A stretch of 64,000 bases of DNA from Mesotaenium endlicherianum (GCA_009602735.1 WELA01006564.1:143480-207479); one strand, 5' to 3'; positions 1-12,831 are shown, counted from the stretch's first letter. Numbers and translations: made by a program. The notes: generated by a model not told the origin, from the sequence alone.

Positions 1-153
1 CCCCGTCCCCCCTCCACAATTTGACCTAGTCGCTCTTAACTCCTCATAGTGTAATGCTCAGCCAAGTGCCCCCTCCGAGCTGCTACAGGACCCCTTCATC
101 GGTCCCCCCATTTAAGAAAGCCAAGTGGACGAGAGCTGATGCACCCAGCTCAC

Positions 154-327
154 CTTCTCGTCGCCTTGATCGTTCTTATCGTCTCGAATCTTCATGTTGT
201 TCATGTCCTTAGGCAGTTGGTCGGCTCCGCTGGAGCTAGCCTTGTCGCGATCGCTTGTCCGATTGTACAGGCCACTTCCGCTCGCGCTGCCAGCAAGCCC
301 TGCAGCTCCAGGGCCTGCCGATGCCAT
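154..327 (-). CDS. SHAGGY-like (GSK3-type) protein kinase, N-terminal coding exon, partial
   Basis: An exon on the minus strand runs from an ATG at 327 to a GT splice donor right after 154 (AAG|gtgagc), giving 58 residues. Its end reads DQLPKDMNNMKIRDDK, very close to the conserved N-terminal peptide of plant SHAGGY-related kinases (LPEEMNDMKIRDDKE), which sits just before the kinase domain. The rest of the gene would lie to the left of position 1. The protein family is a Ser/Thr kinase acting in brassinosteroid and other signalling in land plants. The frame stays open upstream of the ATG to beyond position 480, so a longer first exon or an upstream coding exon is possible. I chose this ATG because MASAGPGA resembles the start of known family members. 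Identification rests on one short peptide. Confidence 0.6.
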
Positions 328-3300
328 ATGCCGTGAAGGAGCCTCCTTCGAAGCCTGCCCCGCAGGATCCACCTCAGACTGCCTCACAGCGCCTGCTTCA
401 CTGCCCTGCCCTAGAGGGTTCCCGGTGCCTGCACCACCCTGACCACCTGTACTTCCTTCTTCAGGTCTTGGCTTCCTTACACCTCCTTCAGCCTGAATTG
501 AGGCATGACACGTACGACACAGGTATTACAACATTAGTACCATCTGCGGACATCCAGAAAGCATACATGCATGCATCCACACCTAACAAAGATAGTGGTT
601 CTTTCCATGCAGTTGCCAGAACTTTCATACGCTGATTGGCAGACACAGCACAAGCATGAAAAAAACCCGTAACTAGACGTGGACCATCTGCAACCAAGTG
701 CAGAAAAAACAAGGTTCCCAGCAATACAAGCCACTAGGCCACCCAGACATGTAGACATGCTTCTTCCTCAGTGCCCCCAAGCAAATTTTCACAAGGAAAT
801 GCATCAGCGGGACCATTACAAAGGCTTCAGACAGATAGTCTCTAGTTAAACTGTCTGACCTAAAAGCACCCCTGTTATGCGCAAGGGCCCCTTTGGCAAA
901 CGACAATACGTCCCAAATCCAGTACATTGACTCTTCTCTCACCTCTGACATACAGGCACATCAATCACATTGATCCCCGACAAGCAACTACCTGCAGCTC
1001 ATAATCGTCGTGGGGTATTTGCAATCATCAGTCAGTTTTCATGCTGCAAAATTGAGTAGACCCTTCACTTGATTGCAATAATGACGTGAACTAGATACGC
1101 TAGAATTCACTAACATGGCAAAACAATTCATAATGATGCCATGAATGTGACACATGCTCAGCACAAGCCACCTTTCTCACCACTACTCTAGATCATTTCC
1201 TTGAGCATCTCAGGTTTTGAACACCAGGAAACCTATCTGCTTGTACCATCCCAGATAGAAGTCACCTTCCAAAAACTTCTCACGACAGCACCGCATAGAC
1301 TTGCTTCTAAAAAAACAAATACATTACTCGACTCAAATAAAGTTGCAGAAATTATTGCACTTCACAACGCTCTATCAAGAGTAATCAGAACTCAATGAAA
1401 GTCTTCCCATCCAGACTTGCGTACACACATAACATTAGCTCCAATGTGCACCCACCCAACGAAGTTGCATACTACCCATTACGTCATGAGATTTACAATC
1501 TAACGGTTCAAGCCAATGCTTAAGCATCCTTCACATGTAATCACCAAGATTAATTGTGCACTTTGGTTCCTCTATGTTTTCTCCTCTATGTTTTCTCCTG
1601 TGTGTATAAGATGGGCCACAACTAGTTCGTAGCGCGTGGATATCTTCAGGGACTTTTATCCTTCATGTAACCAGCAATAAGATGTCATTGAAAGCAACCG
1701 GCAAAACCACCCCTTCGAAAGAGTGCTGCTACGTCAACTCTTCCCAAGAACGATCTGAGCATGAACTTGCGTATTACCAAAATGCTGGTGTCTTGTCATC
1801 ATTTGCAAGGACGGTAACTCATGACCCGCCATACCTCTTCAACAGACGCACCCTTTCCTGATGCCAAACCCTTCAATCGTCGCATCACATGCATGGCAGC
1901 AGAGTAGCGGCAACAAGCTCCCAGCCATTAGCAATAGTCCCTACGAACCTGTTCATGTCATGGGATCTGAAGATGCAGCAGCAGCAAAAGCTCGGCAGTA
2001 TGTCTATGGTGAAGCCTCGGAATTATCACCCCCACTAGCTCGAGACTTTGCCCTGATGCATCCGACACATACAAATACTGTCGACTAGTAGTTGGAATCA
2101 GGCGAGGAGTCTGGAGGAGTCACCTGCGTCGAACGGCAGTCACCAGATTTTGACCGAACCAGGCTTGTTTGGGGCACGAGTGCGTACCTAGCGCGTCACA
2201 TGAGGACTCTCTTCGAAGAGATTCACAAGCATAATTACATCAGCGATCCCGAATGTCACGAATAACCACTTCTGCCAATTTGATTCACCAGAGAGTTGTC
2301 GCCTAGGTCAGCATTTGATCCGTACATAGTCCTTGTCTGGGAGCCGTCAAAGAACTTAACAGCGGACAGATTCTTGAAATTTCTGTGCATGTAACGATAT
2401 GCTACATTATGCACAAATAGAACAATAAGCGGTACAATATGACGTGCGTGCTGCCATTCCACTGCTATTCTCATTTCACCTCACTGTTTCGAGTCTAGAA
2501 GCTGTCACCTGCTTTTGCCGTCCTTATACCGATTTTCAGCGGCCAACCGGCCAAACCTCATAAGTTTTTCTCTGCGCATCTGATTGCACAGTGCTGCAGG
2601 CAGCTGCAGGGTGCGTCTTCAGTGGTCTGCCGGCCCTGGCTGGCCCTAGCCAGTGGACTGGGTGAGCTTCGGAATGCAGCCTGTGCGTGCCTGTGCGGGA
2701 AATCTTTCCCTTACGGATTGGGAAGGTACGTACAACGAAGTACTGTTCGAAGCAACTCAAAGCGAAGACTCGACGGGATGGACTTGGACTTGAGTCAAAT
2801 GCCAGTCATAACGAACAAAAAAAGGTGAAGGTCTCTGGACCAGCTCTGGACCAGTTCTCCGTGGTAAGGAAACAACTTCCGCTGTTCGACTGTACGGATC
2901 TGCACCTAGCGGGTACTGCGGCCCCCTCTATTGTGGAATATCACCGGCAAAAAGTGGTTCACGGCAGTTCATAGTGGTTTGAGAAGCGGTTCGTTCACAA
3001 TCAACCAGAGGACCGAGTCAGCGGCCATGTTGACTCGTTGTCACTGTCAAAGTGGTCACGACACGTCACACCCACACCCAGGATGGGATGGGCATGTGGA
3101 CCGAGTGGTCAGCCGAAAGGCTAGGGACATGGAACCAGCAATGAGCCAGACTAGCAAGTGCCAAGAAAGGTACTGATCAATCGGCTATCCAAGCCAAGTA
3201 CAGCAGGGATGTTGCAAAGGGCGTTGTGTGCCACCTCGACTAGGCCTCAGGTGACTGGTCACGGCCTGAGCGTTCATCCTAAACGCTCTCGGCCAGCCAC

Positions 3301-4171
3301 GTAGGCGTGATTGTCAGCTGGAAGGCTAAGTGGTCACGCGCAACAATCCCAATGCATGCATGCAATGCATGCTGAATGACAACTTCTAAGCTGTGAGAGA
3401 ACTGCCAAGTAAGAACGGCATGCAAGTTAAGCACGGTGGCTAAGCACTGGCATTCTCGAGAGAGGATAATGTGTGGTGCCTGTGAAAGGCACGAGCCCTG
3501 CCTGAAGTTGCCTCATTCTCGCCCGCATCGTTGTCGAAGGAAGCTAAAGAAGCAGAAGGAGCGCGAAGAAGAAGGAGTTCCCAAGGCCATAGAAGAGCCA
3601 GGGCGCCACGCTTCTTCCGACGCTGGAAGATTTTGCCCTAAAGTGTATCATAGAAAGGTTAGACCTCAGGAGTTCCCAAGAGAGGATCTCACTGGTAGTA
3701 AGTAGAGAGCTGCAGGATAGAATCTGTTAGGGGATTAGCACAGATTTGGGTCAAACGCCACCAGCGTGCGAAGGTCACTCAAAATGGTGAGTGCTGTGTT
3801 AGTTTCCAAGTTCTCAGAAGTCTCCATTGTCGAATTGCTGATAGCAAGAGTAGTATTAACAAGCAAAAGCTCTCAGCGAAGAATTGAGTGAGCCCAGCCA
3901 AGCAGTGAAGAGCTGTCAAGACGCGGTATTGAGCGAAGAACTCAGACCAGGCCAGCATAGATGTGCAGTTCAGAGTTTTGTAAGCTGTGACTTGTGGAAG
4001 TTAAGCGAAAGCCTTGAAGGGCGATATTCTCTGAACTTGACATTGCCTGTTGAGCTGCTTAGACGTGATTTCTGCAAACTACCAACTTGTTCATTCTATA
4101 AACCCTCAACTTGGGCGAAAGCCTGTGTAGAAGTAAGACGCTTCTGTCCTAATTCTGAGAACTTCGGTTGA
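328..4171. other. Intergenic stretch with no recognised gene
   Basis: The open frames here are short and look like nothing I recognise. The first kilobase is probably the 5' region of the SHAGGY-like gene. A two-unit direct repeat of about 14 bp (ctatgttttctcct) lies near 1573-1600. Any 5' LTR and leader of the outer retroelement E1 should lie between about 2500 and 4200, but I found no copy of the sequence that follows its polypurine tract (33275 onward), so that boundary is unresolved. Confidence 0.4.
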
Positions 4172-4210
4172 TTGGTTCAGGTGAACAAGAATTCCCGATT
4201 CAGTTGGGGA

Positions 4211-4603
4211 ATGAGGCCTGTGAAGGCTGCCGGTGTCCAACCTGGAAGGGGACCCGGAGAAATTCAACTGTATATGAGGTTGAGGAGTGGAAGACTCTAC
4301 CACTCTGTGGACCCTGCAGAAGGTTCTGATTCTAGCCAGAATCCACAAGAAAGTGAGACGTCTGAGCATACTGACAACCAGTGGAGTGAGCAAACGTCGA
4401 GAGACGAGTCTCGTTATAACTCCGCAAGCGGTGAGAACCCAGATAACACACGAGCCTTTGCACCTGATTCGGGCAGAGAGCAAGACGTGTGGGGAAGAGT
4501 CAGTGAGCCCTGTTCACCGTTCGAAATGGCCGGTGATGATCGGGATGAAAATCCTAAGTTCAAGCTGTCTGCAAAGTGTTTTAGCGGACGAACCAGCGGA
4601 AAT
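4211..4603 (+). pseudogene. E1 gag-like part, left of the E2 insertion
   Basis: This open stretch is rich in Ser, Glu, Asp and Arg and begins at an ATG at 4211. It has no recognised domain. It is cut at 4603 by the insertion of E2, whose target duplication GAAAT occurs at 4599-4603 and again at 11317-11321. It belongs to the outer element E1 by position and strand. It is treated as a fossil fragment. Confidence 0.5.
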
Positions 4604-5106
4604 TGTAGTGATTTGAGTTATTATATATTAGTATGCATATATTTTAATGTTTTCAAATATATTTGGAGTGGTATTGTGTGGAGTCAAGTGTGAATAGGTA
4701 CTCTAGTAACTTGGTTCATGTCCTTTGTACCTTCCAAGGCATTTTCGAAGTTAGAGGAAAGACCTAGAAGAACTCCATGTGGCAAAAGTCAGATGTGCCA
4801 TTTTTAGGTCAAAAGGACATGTGTACATTATTCTAGAAAGAGGTGGCAAGTTTTGGGATGTGTTGGGTGCCAACACATCAACATACACCTTCCTAGAAAT
4901 TACTTATGTAGCAAGTATATAAACAAGAGCTAGAACATAGAAAGACATTCCAGAATCACTCTTGTACTTGCCAAAATCCAGAAATATATTAACTTTCAAG
5001 AAGCCATCTCTCTTTCAAGAAGCTACCACTTGTGTTCAAAGATCCTTGTCTTGAATAGATAAACTATTCTGTTTTACTAAGTGCTTTATTTATCTGTTTC
5101 ACTACA
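4604..5106 (+). repeat. 5' LTR of E2
   Basis: 503 bp, TG...CA ends, preceded by GAAAT and followed by one base and the primer binding site. A TATA-box-like TATATAAA lies at 4916-4923, about 190 bp before the LTR end, and is the likely promoter core. Confidence 0.93.
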
Positions 5107-5107
5107 G

Positions 5108-5119
5108 TGGTATCGGAGC
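5108..5119 (+). other. Primer binding site of E2 (initiator Met tRNA type)
   Basis: TGGTATCGGAGC lies one base downstream of the 5' LTR. The same 12-mer with the same one-base spacing is seen in E3 (24261-24272, minus) and in the miniature element at 34.5 kb (34675-34686). Confidence 0.85.
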
Positions 5120-5143
5120 TAGGCACTTTAGTAGCACAAGAAG

Positions 5144-6424
5144 ATGGCCGATCCTCAAGACCAACAGCAAGCTTTCGAAGGAAGCCCTTCCTCTCCAAGA
5201 CACCCTCCTCCAGCGCCGATGGGAGAGCCCACTCAAGAAAATCTGCAACAACAAGAAGCACCACAAGGAGGAGCACACCCTCCTCCAGCGTCGATGGGAG
5301 AGCCTACTCAAGGAAATCTGCAACAACAAGAAGCACCACAAGGAGGAGCACCGTCAAATCCCGTGGCAGCCGCTATAGCAAAGTTGACCCCACCACAAGG
5401 AGTTCCCGCAAATGAGTGGGCAGCCTTCCTAATGACCGTCCACAACCAAGTGGGCTTGGCCACCTATGAAGCAACCGTGCAAGCGTCAAGAGAAGCTATG
5501 GCTGCCATGGTTGCCCCTATTGCGAGCAATGCTCAAAATCCAGCCCCGGCTCAAGCGCCTCCACAAGAGCCAACGAGAGCAAGGAAACTCATCAAGCCCG
5601 GCAAACCCGACACTTTCAACCCCGGGAAAGGTGCCAACCTGAATTTATGGCTCTACCAAGTGGAGACGTACCTCGCGTTCCTTGAAGTACCCGAGGAGGA
5701 CTACGTTCCCTTTGCCGTTACCTTACTTAGAGGAGCAGCAACATCATGGTGGCGTAACTATCAAGCGGCTATATATCAAGCTATGGCGCACCCCATGCTC
5801 GGCCAAGAGCCCCCACCATCATATGCAAGATGGGCAGATTTTCGTGAGGCCCTCAAGAAGCAATTCATGCCCATCAATGCGGAGAAGATTGCCCGAGGAA
5901 AGCTCCACCATCTCAAGCAAACGACGTCCGTTCAAGAGTATACATCCAGATTTCACGCCCTCACTCTTGAGATCCCCAACATGTCTCTCGAGGAGAAGAT
6001 TGACCGTTACATCTTTGGCCTCAAACCCAAGGTGGCAAAGGAAGTGGAGTTACGCGACTTGACGGACTTCTCAAAGATCATTGAAGTGGCCCAAAAGGTG
6101 GATACCTTGGATTTCAAGCACTCCGTGCCTTCATCTTCACGGGTACCGACGACGCGGGTGTACGCAGCCCCTTCCACATCCGAATCTGGACCCACACCCA
6201 TGGAAATCGGAGTTATTAAAAGGGACCCCGCGGCTGCCCGGAAGAGTGGAAGACCCTCCAATGACACTTATGATGCAAGAAACCAGCAAGGAGTGAAAGC
6301 AAGACTCTCCCCGGCTGAAAAAGAAGCTCTCATGACGGCTGGACTATGCTTCTATTGCAAGGAAAAGGGCCATCGTGCACTTTCATGCCCCAAAAAGTTG
6401 TCAAAAAACGGACAGCGCCGGTAG
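5144..6424 (+). CDS. E2 Gag polyprotein
   Basis: A 426-residue frame starts at an ATG 37 bases downstream of the 5' LTR. The N-terminal 80 residues hold a repeated Pro/Gln/Gly-rich unit ([15 protein letters not shown] twice). The middle (about residues 160-310) has the retrotransposon Gag fold signature, with [10 protein letters not shown], a Trp-Trp pair after LLRGAATS and the [15 protein letters not shown] segment. One CCHC zinc knuckle ([14 protein letters not shown], about residues 403-416) sits near the C-terminus. The product would form the virus-like particle and bind element RNA. The pol frame overlaps its last 79 bases in the -1 frame, the arrangement this group uses for translational frameshifting. 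It belongs to a retroelement and is listed as a part of it. Confidence 0.88.
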   Translation: MADPQDQQQAFEGSPSSPRHPPPAPMGEPTQENLQQQEAPQGGAHPPPASMGEPTQGNLQQQEAPQGGAPSNPVAAAIAKLTPPQGVPANEWAAFLMTVHNQVGLATYEATVQASREAMAAMVAPIASNAQNPAPAQAPPQEPTRARKLIKPGKPDTFNPGKGANLNLWLYQVETYLAFLEVPEEDYVPFAVTLLRGAATSWWRNYQAAIYQAMAHPMLGQEPPPSYARWADFREALKKQFMPINAEKIARGKLHHLKQTTSVQEYTSRFHALTLEIPNMSLEEKIDRYIFGLKPKVAKEVELRDLTDFSKIIEVAQKVDTLDFKHSVPSSSRVPTTRVYAAPSTSESGPTPMEIGVIKRDPAAARKSGRPSNDTYDARNQQGVKARLSPAEKEALMTAGLCFYCKEKGHRALSCPKKLSKNGQRR

Positions 6425-9400
6425 GCCAGGAGCCTACCACCCCAAGACCCACTTCACGAGAAGGCAACACGCCAAGTGAGGTGGAGACCCCCGTTGAAGA
6501 CGACGTTCCAGCCCCAATGAGTTTGAGAGGTTACCTTGGAGGAGAGAAGGTCCACATCTTGGTGGATAGCGGAGCTCAAGGCAACTTCATTGCTGCAGAT
6601 TTTGCCACCAAGCACGGTATTACTATGCGAACTCTTGACCACGACGAGGAGATTATGATGCCCGATGGATTCTCCTATACTACCCCTTCCAAGAAGACGT
6701 ACCCCTTGGCACTCTCTATCAAGTCCTTCAAGGATAGAGTAGTGTTCTCCCCCATGCAATTGGGCAAGTACGACGTCATCCTAGGGACGCCTTGGTTGAC
6801 CAAGCACAACCCCCAAGTTGATTGGAGGACCGGTACTATCAAGATCAAGAATGACATCACTTCAAGAATCTGTATTTTGCGCGCAATCCAGAATATCCAG
6901 ACCCAAGACATCCAGAAGCCGGCACACGAGATACTATTGTCCGCCCTCCAACTCAAGAGACTTGTGAGGAAGGGACACGAGCTTCTTTTGGCCTTGATCA
7001 CGCCAAAAGACATCAAGAAAGACATCGAGAGTCAAGAAGGCAGCCCCGTTCCCAAGGAGATACAAGAAGTCTTTGAGGACTACAAAGAAGTGTTCTCCCC
7101 GGAATTGCCCAAGGGCCTACCCCCCAAAAGATTCGTAGACCACAAGATAGAGTTGGAGCCCGGAAGCAAGCCCATCTCTCGGCCTACGTTCAAAATGTCA
7201 TACACGGAGCTAGACGAAGTCAAGAAGCAAATCAAGGAGCTACTGGAGCATGGCTTCATTCGACCTAGCAAGTCGCCATTTGGAGCCCCGGTGCTATTTG
7301 TCAAGAAGAAAGATGGTACCTTGAGGATGTGTGTGGACTATCGCGCCCTCAACAAGATCACCATCAAGAATCGATACCCGCTGCCGCGCATGGATGAGCT
7401 CATGGACCGGCTGGTTGGAGCCAAGTACTTCACGAAGATTGACTTACGGAGCGGCTACCACCAGATTCGCATCGCAGAACCGGACATAGAGAAGACGGCA
7501 TTCAGGACAAGATATGGACATTTTGAGTTCATGGTCCTGCCATTTGGACTCACCAACGCGCCAGCAACTTTCATGACTATGATGAACACCATATTTCAGC
7601 CCATGTTGGACAGATTTGTGGTGGTATTCATCGATGACATCCTTATCTACAGCAAGACCCTTGAAGAGCATGCGAGACACTTGAAAGAAGTCCTTGAAGT
7701 ATTGAAGCAAAACAAGCTGTTTGCGAAGGAGTCAAAATGCGAGTTTGCCAAACAAGAAGTGGAGTTCCTAGGTCTCCACGTGACTGCTGATGGCATCAAG
7801 ATAGACCCCAAGAAGACCACGGTGGTGGAGGAATGGCCAACCCCCACGACCAAGAAAGAACTCCAGTCATTCTTGGGATTTGCCAATTGGTACAGAAAAT
7901 TCATCCAAGGCTTCTCGCACATAGCAGCCCCCCTGACAGATCTACTCAAGAAGGACAGGCTATATACATGGACCGAGAAAGAGGAAGAGGCATTTCAAGA
8001 GTTAAAGCGAAGATTGACCACATCCCCGGTGCTCACACTCCCAAGTCCAAACCCAGATTGGCCCTTCCACGTCATCACCGATGCATCTTCCTATGCAATA
8101 GGAGCAATCCTGCTTCAAGACCAAGGCAAGGGACTGCAGCCCATCGCCTACGAGTCAAGGAAGCTAAATCCAGCCGAGCAAAATTATACAACCACGGAGC
8201 GAGAGGCATTGGCGATTGTACATGCCTTGAAGGTTTGGCGCTGCTACGTTGAAGGACGCAAAGTACTGGTCACCACGGACCACGAGGCGTTAAAGCACCT
8301 CCAGACGCAGCCGTATCTCTCAAGGAGACAAGCAAGATGGAGCGGATACTTGCAACAATACAACATCACGATTCAGTACCAGCCCGGCAAGACAAACCCG
8401 GCTGACCCCCTCTCAAGACTGCAATTAAATGCAGTGATGGTATCCCTGAAGACAGATCTGGAAGCTCGATTTTCAGCCGCCTATGAAAGAGACCCTTACT
8501 ACAAGAACGGAGAAGCAGCCTTGGACCCATGCAAGAAGCAAGAAGGCAATTATTGGGTGAGGCAAGATACGGGCCAGAGATGTGTTCCTAATGACTTAGA
8601 CCTCCGGCTCTTGCTTCTACGAGAAGCACACGACAACCCTCTTGGAGGACACTTTGGAATCCTAAGGACCACGGGCGTTCTAGCTAGGACTTATTGTTGG
8701 CCAGGCATGTCTAAGCAAGTCAAGGAGTACTGCAGGAGCTGTGACACATGCCAAAGAATCAAGCCATCATCGCAAAAGGCGGAAGGACTCCTCCAACCAC
8801 TACCAATCCCCGAAAGACAATGGACGGACATCTCAATGGACCTTATCGTGGACTTGCCCGTGACACCTCGAGGCCATAATGCAATACTCACGGTGGTGGA
8901 CAGACTTACTAAGATGGCTCATTTTAATCTCACGACGACTAAGGCTACAGCCCCACAACTTGCAAGGCTCATCTTTGACAACATCTTCCGACTCCATGGA
9001 CTACCATCAAGAATTGTGTCAGATAGAGATCCAAGATTCACAAGCCATTTCTGGAAAAATCTCTTCAAGAACTTGGGTACATCGCTGGATATGTCTACTG
9101 CCTACCACCCACAATCAGATGGGCAAACCGAGCGTATGAATCGTACCCTAAAGACCTCTCTAAAGGCCTACGTGTCTACCCTCGAGCAAGACTGGGACAT
9201 GTACTTGACCCCCCTCGAGTTTGCCTACAACAACACTACGCAGGCCTCTACCCAAGAGTCCCCATTCTTCCTCAACTATGGCTTCCATCCGACCACGCCA
9301 CTGAGCTTCACGGCTGGCCATGATGAAGTACCTGCAGCCACAGATTTTATGGAGACATTAGAAGCAGCCCTTACAGCAGCGAAGAAAGCTCTACAACATG

Positions 9401-10011
9401 CGCAAGATGCTCAAGCAAGAGTGGCGAACAGCTCCGGAAGAGAAATTACGTACAGAGTGGGTGACAACGTGTTACTATCATCCAAGAACATTTCCTTGAA
9501 CAACAGGCCTGCCGGCAGCAAGTTCTCTCCCAAGTATTTGGGACCCTTCAAGATTATCCAGCAAGTCAACCCCGTTGCTTTCAAGCTAGAACTTCCCCAG
9601 ACTATGCACATCGACCCCGTATTCCACGCTTCCCTCTTCAAGCCGTATGTGCAACCCGACAACAAGTTCCCAGGACGTGTGACAACCCCACCAGCCCCAA
9701 CAATAGTGGATGATCATTTGGAGTACGAAGTGGAAGACATAGTGGCTATGAGAAATTTCAGGAGACAGCAGCAATACTTGATCAAGTGGAAAGGATATCC
9801 AGATACGGAGAATAGTTGGGTAGCGGCGCACTACCTTGACAAAGTTCAACGAAAGTTGAAGCGCTTCCATACCGCCAACCCCCAACTTGGACCAGCCCCA
9901 AGTCTCTCTACTAGAAGCCCGAAGACTTCAGGGAGGCAGCCTGCCACCATCAAGAAGCAGCAGAAGACCCCTTGGAGGCAGCCTGCAAGAACAAGAAAGA
10001 GGAAAAATTGA
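6346..10011 (+). CDS. E2 Pol polyprotein: protease, reverse transcriptase, RNase H, integrase, chromodomain
   Basis: The open frame is 1221 codons. In order: aspartic protease with VDSGAQGNF (about residue 73); reverse transcriptase with CVDYRALN (about 330), [12 protein letters not shown] and FIDDIL (about 428); RNase H starting [12 protein letters not shown] (about 576); integrase with an HHCC zinc-binding region (about 760-805), a catalytic core and the GPF-type module; and a C-terminal chromodomain (about 1125-1175, [10 protein letters not shown]...YLIKWKGYP). Chromodomains on chromoviral integrases are known to steer insertion toward marked chromatin. The frame overlaps the end of gag and is probably reached by frameshifting, so the first residues are not a true start. 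The element looks whole. Confidence 0.9.
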   Translation: MLLLQGKGPSCTFMPQKVVKKRTAPVGQEPTTPRPTSREGNTPSEVETPVEDDVPAPMSLRGYLGGEKVHILVDSGAQGNFIAADFATKHGITMRTLDHDEEIMMPDGFSYTTPSKKTYPLALSIKSFKDRVVFSPMQLGKYDVILGTPWLTKHNPQVDWRTGTIKIKNDITSRICILRAIQNIQTQDIQKPAHEILLSALQLKRLVRKGHELLLALITPKDIKKDIESQEGSPVPKEIQEVFEDYKEVFSPELPKGLPPKRFVDHKIELEPGSKPISRPTFKMSYTELDEVKKQIKELLEHGFIRPSKSPFGAPVLFVKKKDGTLRMCVDYRALNKITIKNRYPLPRMDELMDRLVGAKYFTKIDLRSGYHQIRIAEPDIEKTAFRTRYGHFEFMVLPFGLTNAPATFMTMMNTIFQPMLDRFVVVFIDDILIYSKTLEEHARHLKEVLEVLKQNKLFAKESKCEFAKQEVEFLGLHVTADGIKIDPKKTTVVEEWPTPTTKKELQSFLGFANWYRKFIQGFSHIAAPLTDLLKKDRLYTWTEKEEEAFQELKRRLTTSPVLTLPSPNPDWPFHVITDASSYAIGAILLQDQGKGLQPIAYESRKLNPAEQNYTTTEREALAIVHALKVWRCYVEGRKVLVTTDHEALKHLQTQPYLSRRQARWSGYLQQYNITIQYQPGKTNPADPLSRLQLNAVMVSLKTDLEARFSAAYERDPYYKNGEAALDPCKKQEGNYWVRQDTGQRCVPNDLDLRLLLLREAHDNPLGGHFGILRTTGVLARTYCWPGMSKQVKEYCRSCDTCQRIKPSSQKAEGLLQPLPIPERQWTDISMDLIVDLPVTPRGHNAILTVVDRLTKMAHFNLTTTKATAPQLARLIFDNIFRLHGLPSRIVSDRDPRFTSHFWKNLFKNLGTSLDMSTAYHPQSDGQTERMNRTLKTSLKAYVSTLEQDWDMYLTPLEFAYNNTTQASTQESPFFLNYGFHPTTPLSFTAGHDEVPAATDFMETLEAALTAAKKALQHAQDAQARVANSSGREITYRVGDNVLLSSKNISLNNRPAGSKFSPKYLGPFKIIQQVNPVAFKLELPQTMHIDPVFHASLFKPYVQPDNKFPGRVTTPPAPTIVDDHLEYEVEDIVAMRNFRRQQQYLIKWKGYPDTENSWVAAHYLDKVQRKLKRFHTANPQLGPAPSLSTRSPKTSGRQPATIKKQQKTPWRQPARTRKRKN

Positions 10012-10813
10012 CATTAGACACTCTTCTCTTCTCGCAGTTTCTGGACAGAAAACTAAAACTGCTATTGGCAATAGGTCTCTTCATAATAAATTCTGAAAAT
10101 TTACCTGGCTGTAGTCCATGAGTAGCCGGTCATGTAGAGTCCAAGTTTGCTTAATTTGGAGCACTGGTGAGAGAGATATGATGCTCTAAGTAGAAGGGGG
10201 TCAGGCTGCTAGCATTATTAAGACAGAATATGCCTTCTGACATTGTGCCTTCCCCTGAACTTGGAATGCTCTGAAACTCAAGACACTAGTAGAACATCTT
10301 ACAGCGCCCAGTTTGAGACTTAGTTTGCAGAATTTGGAGAAGTATAGAAGGACTTATGATTTTCAGAAGTTTCTGCACAGATTTGGAGGAGTGCCTACTC
10401 TCTCAGCTCTCAACAACACTCCAGAAATGAGAATGCTCTCAAATTTGGTGACCCGGTAGAATTCTCTGACGCAGTCCGTCTGGCACTCGAATTTTNCTCT
10501 GACGCAGTCCGTCTGGCACTCGAATTTTCAGATTTGGAGCGGTTCTGTGGCCGCTATGAATTTTTGAGTTTGTGGCAGATTCTGTGCCAACTTGTACAAT
10601 TTTCTTTATCATTAAGGAGTAGGCTAGCCAATAAGGTCACACCACCTACGACCTTGCCTAGTCTACCTTACATGTGTAGCACCTGACTTGGCGCCTTTGA
10701 CTAGTCCTCTTCACATGTGTGGCATCTGACTTGAAACTGTTGACTAGTTTGCTCCACATGTGTAAGACCTGACTTGACGCGCCGAGACGTCGCTTTTTCT
10801 ATCGGGGGGGTGA
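10012..10813 (+). other. E2 noncoding 3' region between pol and 3' LTR
   Basis: About 800 bp with no credible ORF. It contains a 32-bp segment repeated on both sides of a single N (10464-10495 and 10497-10528) and several divergent repeats of a CACATGTGTRRnACCTGACTTG unit near 10670-10780. It ends in a G-rich tract before the LTR. Confidence 0.6.
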
Positions 10814-11316
10814 TGTAGTGATTTGAGTTATTATATATTAGTATGCATATATTTTAATGTTTTCAAATATATTTGGAGTAGTATTGTGTGGAGTCAAGTG
10901 TGAATAGGTACTCTAGTAACTTGGTTCATGTCCTTTGAACCTTCCAAGGCATTTTCGAAGTTAGAGGAAAGACCTAGAAGAACTCCATGTGGCAAAAGTC
11001 AAATGTGCCATTTTTAGGTCAAAAGGACATGTGTACATTATTCTAGAAAGAGGTGGCAAGTTTTGGGATGTGTTGGGTGCCAACACATCAACATACACCT
11101 TCCTAGAAATTACTTATGTAGCAAGTATATAAACAAGAGCTAGAACATAGAAAGACATTCCAGAATCACTCTTGTAGTTGCCAAAATCCAGAAATATATT
11201 AACTTTCAAGAAGCCATCTCTCTTTCAAGAAGCTACCACTTGTGTTCAAAGATCCTTGTCTTGAATAGATAAACTATTCTGTTTTACTAAGTGCTTTATC
11301 TATCTGTTTCACTACA
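10814..11316 (+). repeat. 3' LTR of E2
   Basis: 503 bp, five differences from the 5' copy by eye, followed by the target duplication GAAAT (11317-11321), after which E1 gag-like sequence resumes. Confidence 0.93.
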
Positions 11317-11321
11317 GAAAT

Positions 11322-12822
11322 GGTCTCACTTTCGAAGAGTTTGATGAGATTTATTGGGCAGAATTCTTTGAGAAGATTCGAAAAGGTTCTTCTTATACGC
11401 AATCTGTTGCATCTATAGGCTTGGTTCAGTACTTGGACAAGGATGCCCTGCTGTTATATTGCCAATTTCGGAAGGATGAAGACCTCACCCAGGAATGGGC
11501 GTTTGAAGAACAGAAAAGGGCTAGGGATTTAAAATTTCAGAAAGAGGCTGCGAAAGCCCGAATGTCCGCTTTAACTTCAGGAAGAACAGTGACAACTGCA
11601 CTTGTTGAGAGCATAGACTTAGCTGCACTAACACAAAAATTAACAGAGGCCATGAGGCAACTCACTGAGGGCCAGCGGAAGGCTGCCACTCAAGATGATG
11701 ATGCCGGCTCTGTCGCAGAATTGCGAAAGGTGTGCAGAATTTTCTGAAAAGATTGCTAAAGCTCAGGAACGAGTAACACGCAGAGCTACACCTCTCAATG
11801 GTCAGCGAAGCGATAGCGCCACGACAGAGGCAAGCCATGCGCAAGCCTTGGCTAGCTGTCGTAAAAATATGGAGGCTGGGGATGACCAGCTAGACCCCAC
11901 GCATTGCCTGCGTCGTTTCTTCAAGTTGCTTGAAGCACGATTCCCAGAGGATCGCAGTCTGAAGGTGCATCGTTATGTGCATTTTGTTCGTCAAAAGAAC
12001 AAGACCGTCATGGAGGTCAAATCCAGATTGGTAGACCTCGCCAAAAAGGCAAAAATATACAAGCCCAGAATAGTGGCTAACAAGTTTCTGTTGTGCTTGG
12101 GCAAGGAAACAGATCGTGAAGTCACGCCACATCTGTCCGCAAAACACGGGATTGACTGGGACATCGACGAGGCGGCTGAAATAGCACGAAATATCAAAGA
12201 AGGTAAAGTATGGTATAAAGAGGCTTCCAGGACGCTTATGGCTCCTGAGAGGAGAGAGGAATTCTCTTTGCCTAAGGCCAACAGCTCTAATTTTCAATTT
12301 AAGAAAAAGGACGGGTCTTTTAATAGGTTTGCTAAGCACGCCAACACTGCTGAGACAGCAGAGGGTTGTTGGAATTGCGAGAAATCAGAACATCAGAAGA
12401 GAGATTGTCCGTACCCAGATGCTAAGCAATTATCCGCTAGCAAAGCGCAGATATGCGCACATTGTAGTAAGAAGGGACACTCGAAAAATGAGTGCTGGTC
12501 TAAGAACCCAAATCTAAAGCCGCCCTGGGCAAATGCTGCCACGAAAAAGGCAGACAAAGAGAAAACGAAAGAAACGGGTGGCTCCGGTAACCGCAAGGGT
12601 ATGAGTGCAAAAATCGCTGAGTTGAAAGCACAGTTTGCAAAACTAAATGCGCCCAATGTCTATTATGATGGAGACATTGCAGAAAAGACCGTCTGCAAAG
12701 GCGAGAAGCGGTTGCCTGAAAAGGCTGTGGATGCAACGGCTGCCGAGCAAGCAGATCACAACCGTCTGGTGCCAAGGAATGCTGGGAAGCTTCTTCAGAC
12801 TTTCCGGATCATTCTGGATTAA
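11322..12822 (+). pseudogene. E1 Gag, main part with two zinc knuckles
   Basis: To the right of E2 the outer element resumes with a charged, helical gag-like region, followed by a retrotransposon-Gag-like core (around 11880-12240). Two CCHC zinc knuckles follow at 12367-12408 (CWNCEKSEHQKRDC) and 12454-12495 (CAHCSKKGHSKNEC). The 3' third is Lys-rich. The two knuckles and charged tail are typical of nucleocapsid regions. It is a fossil with a break or two and is also separated from its own N-terminal part by E2. Confidence 0.65.
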
Positions 12823-12831
12823 GACGAGATC

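Larger units (their letters stand above)
4604..11316 (+). mobile_element. E2: Ty3/gypsy chromovirus-type LTR retrotransposon, looks whole
   Basis: Two 503-bp LTRs (4604-5106 and 10814-11316) both begin TGTAGTG and end CACTACA. They differ at only five positions by eye, about 99% identity, so insertion was recent. The target duplication GAAAT flanks the element. One base after the 5' LTR is a primer binding site TGGTATCGGAGC (5108-5119), complementary to the 3' end of initiator Met tRNA as in many plant gypsy elements. A G-rich tract (10802-10813) precedes the 3' LTR. Gag and pol are both open along their full length, pol ending in a chromodomain. A 32-bp repeat around a single N at 10496 is probably an assembly join. 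Confidence 0.93.

Noticed and set aside
255-635. Plus-strand ORF of 126 codons near the left end
   Set aside because: It overlaps the minus-strand SHAGGY-like exon, has no recognised motif and looks like an antisense shadow.
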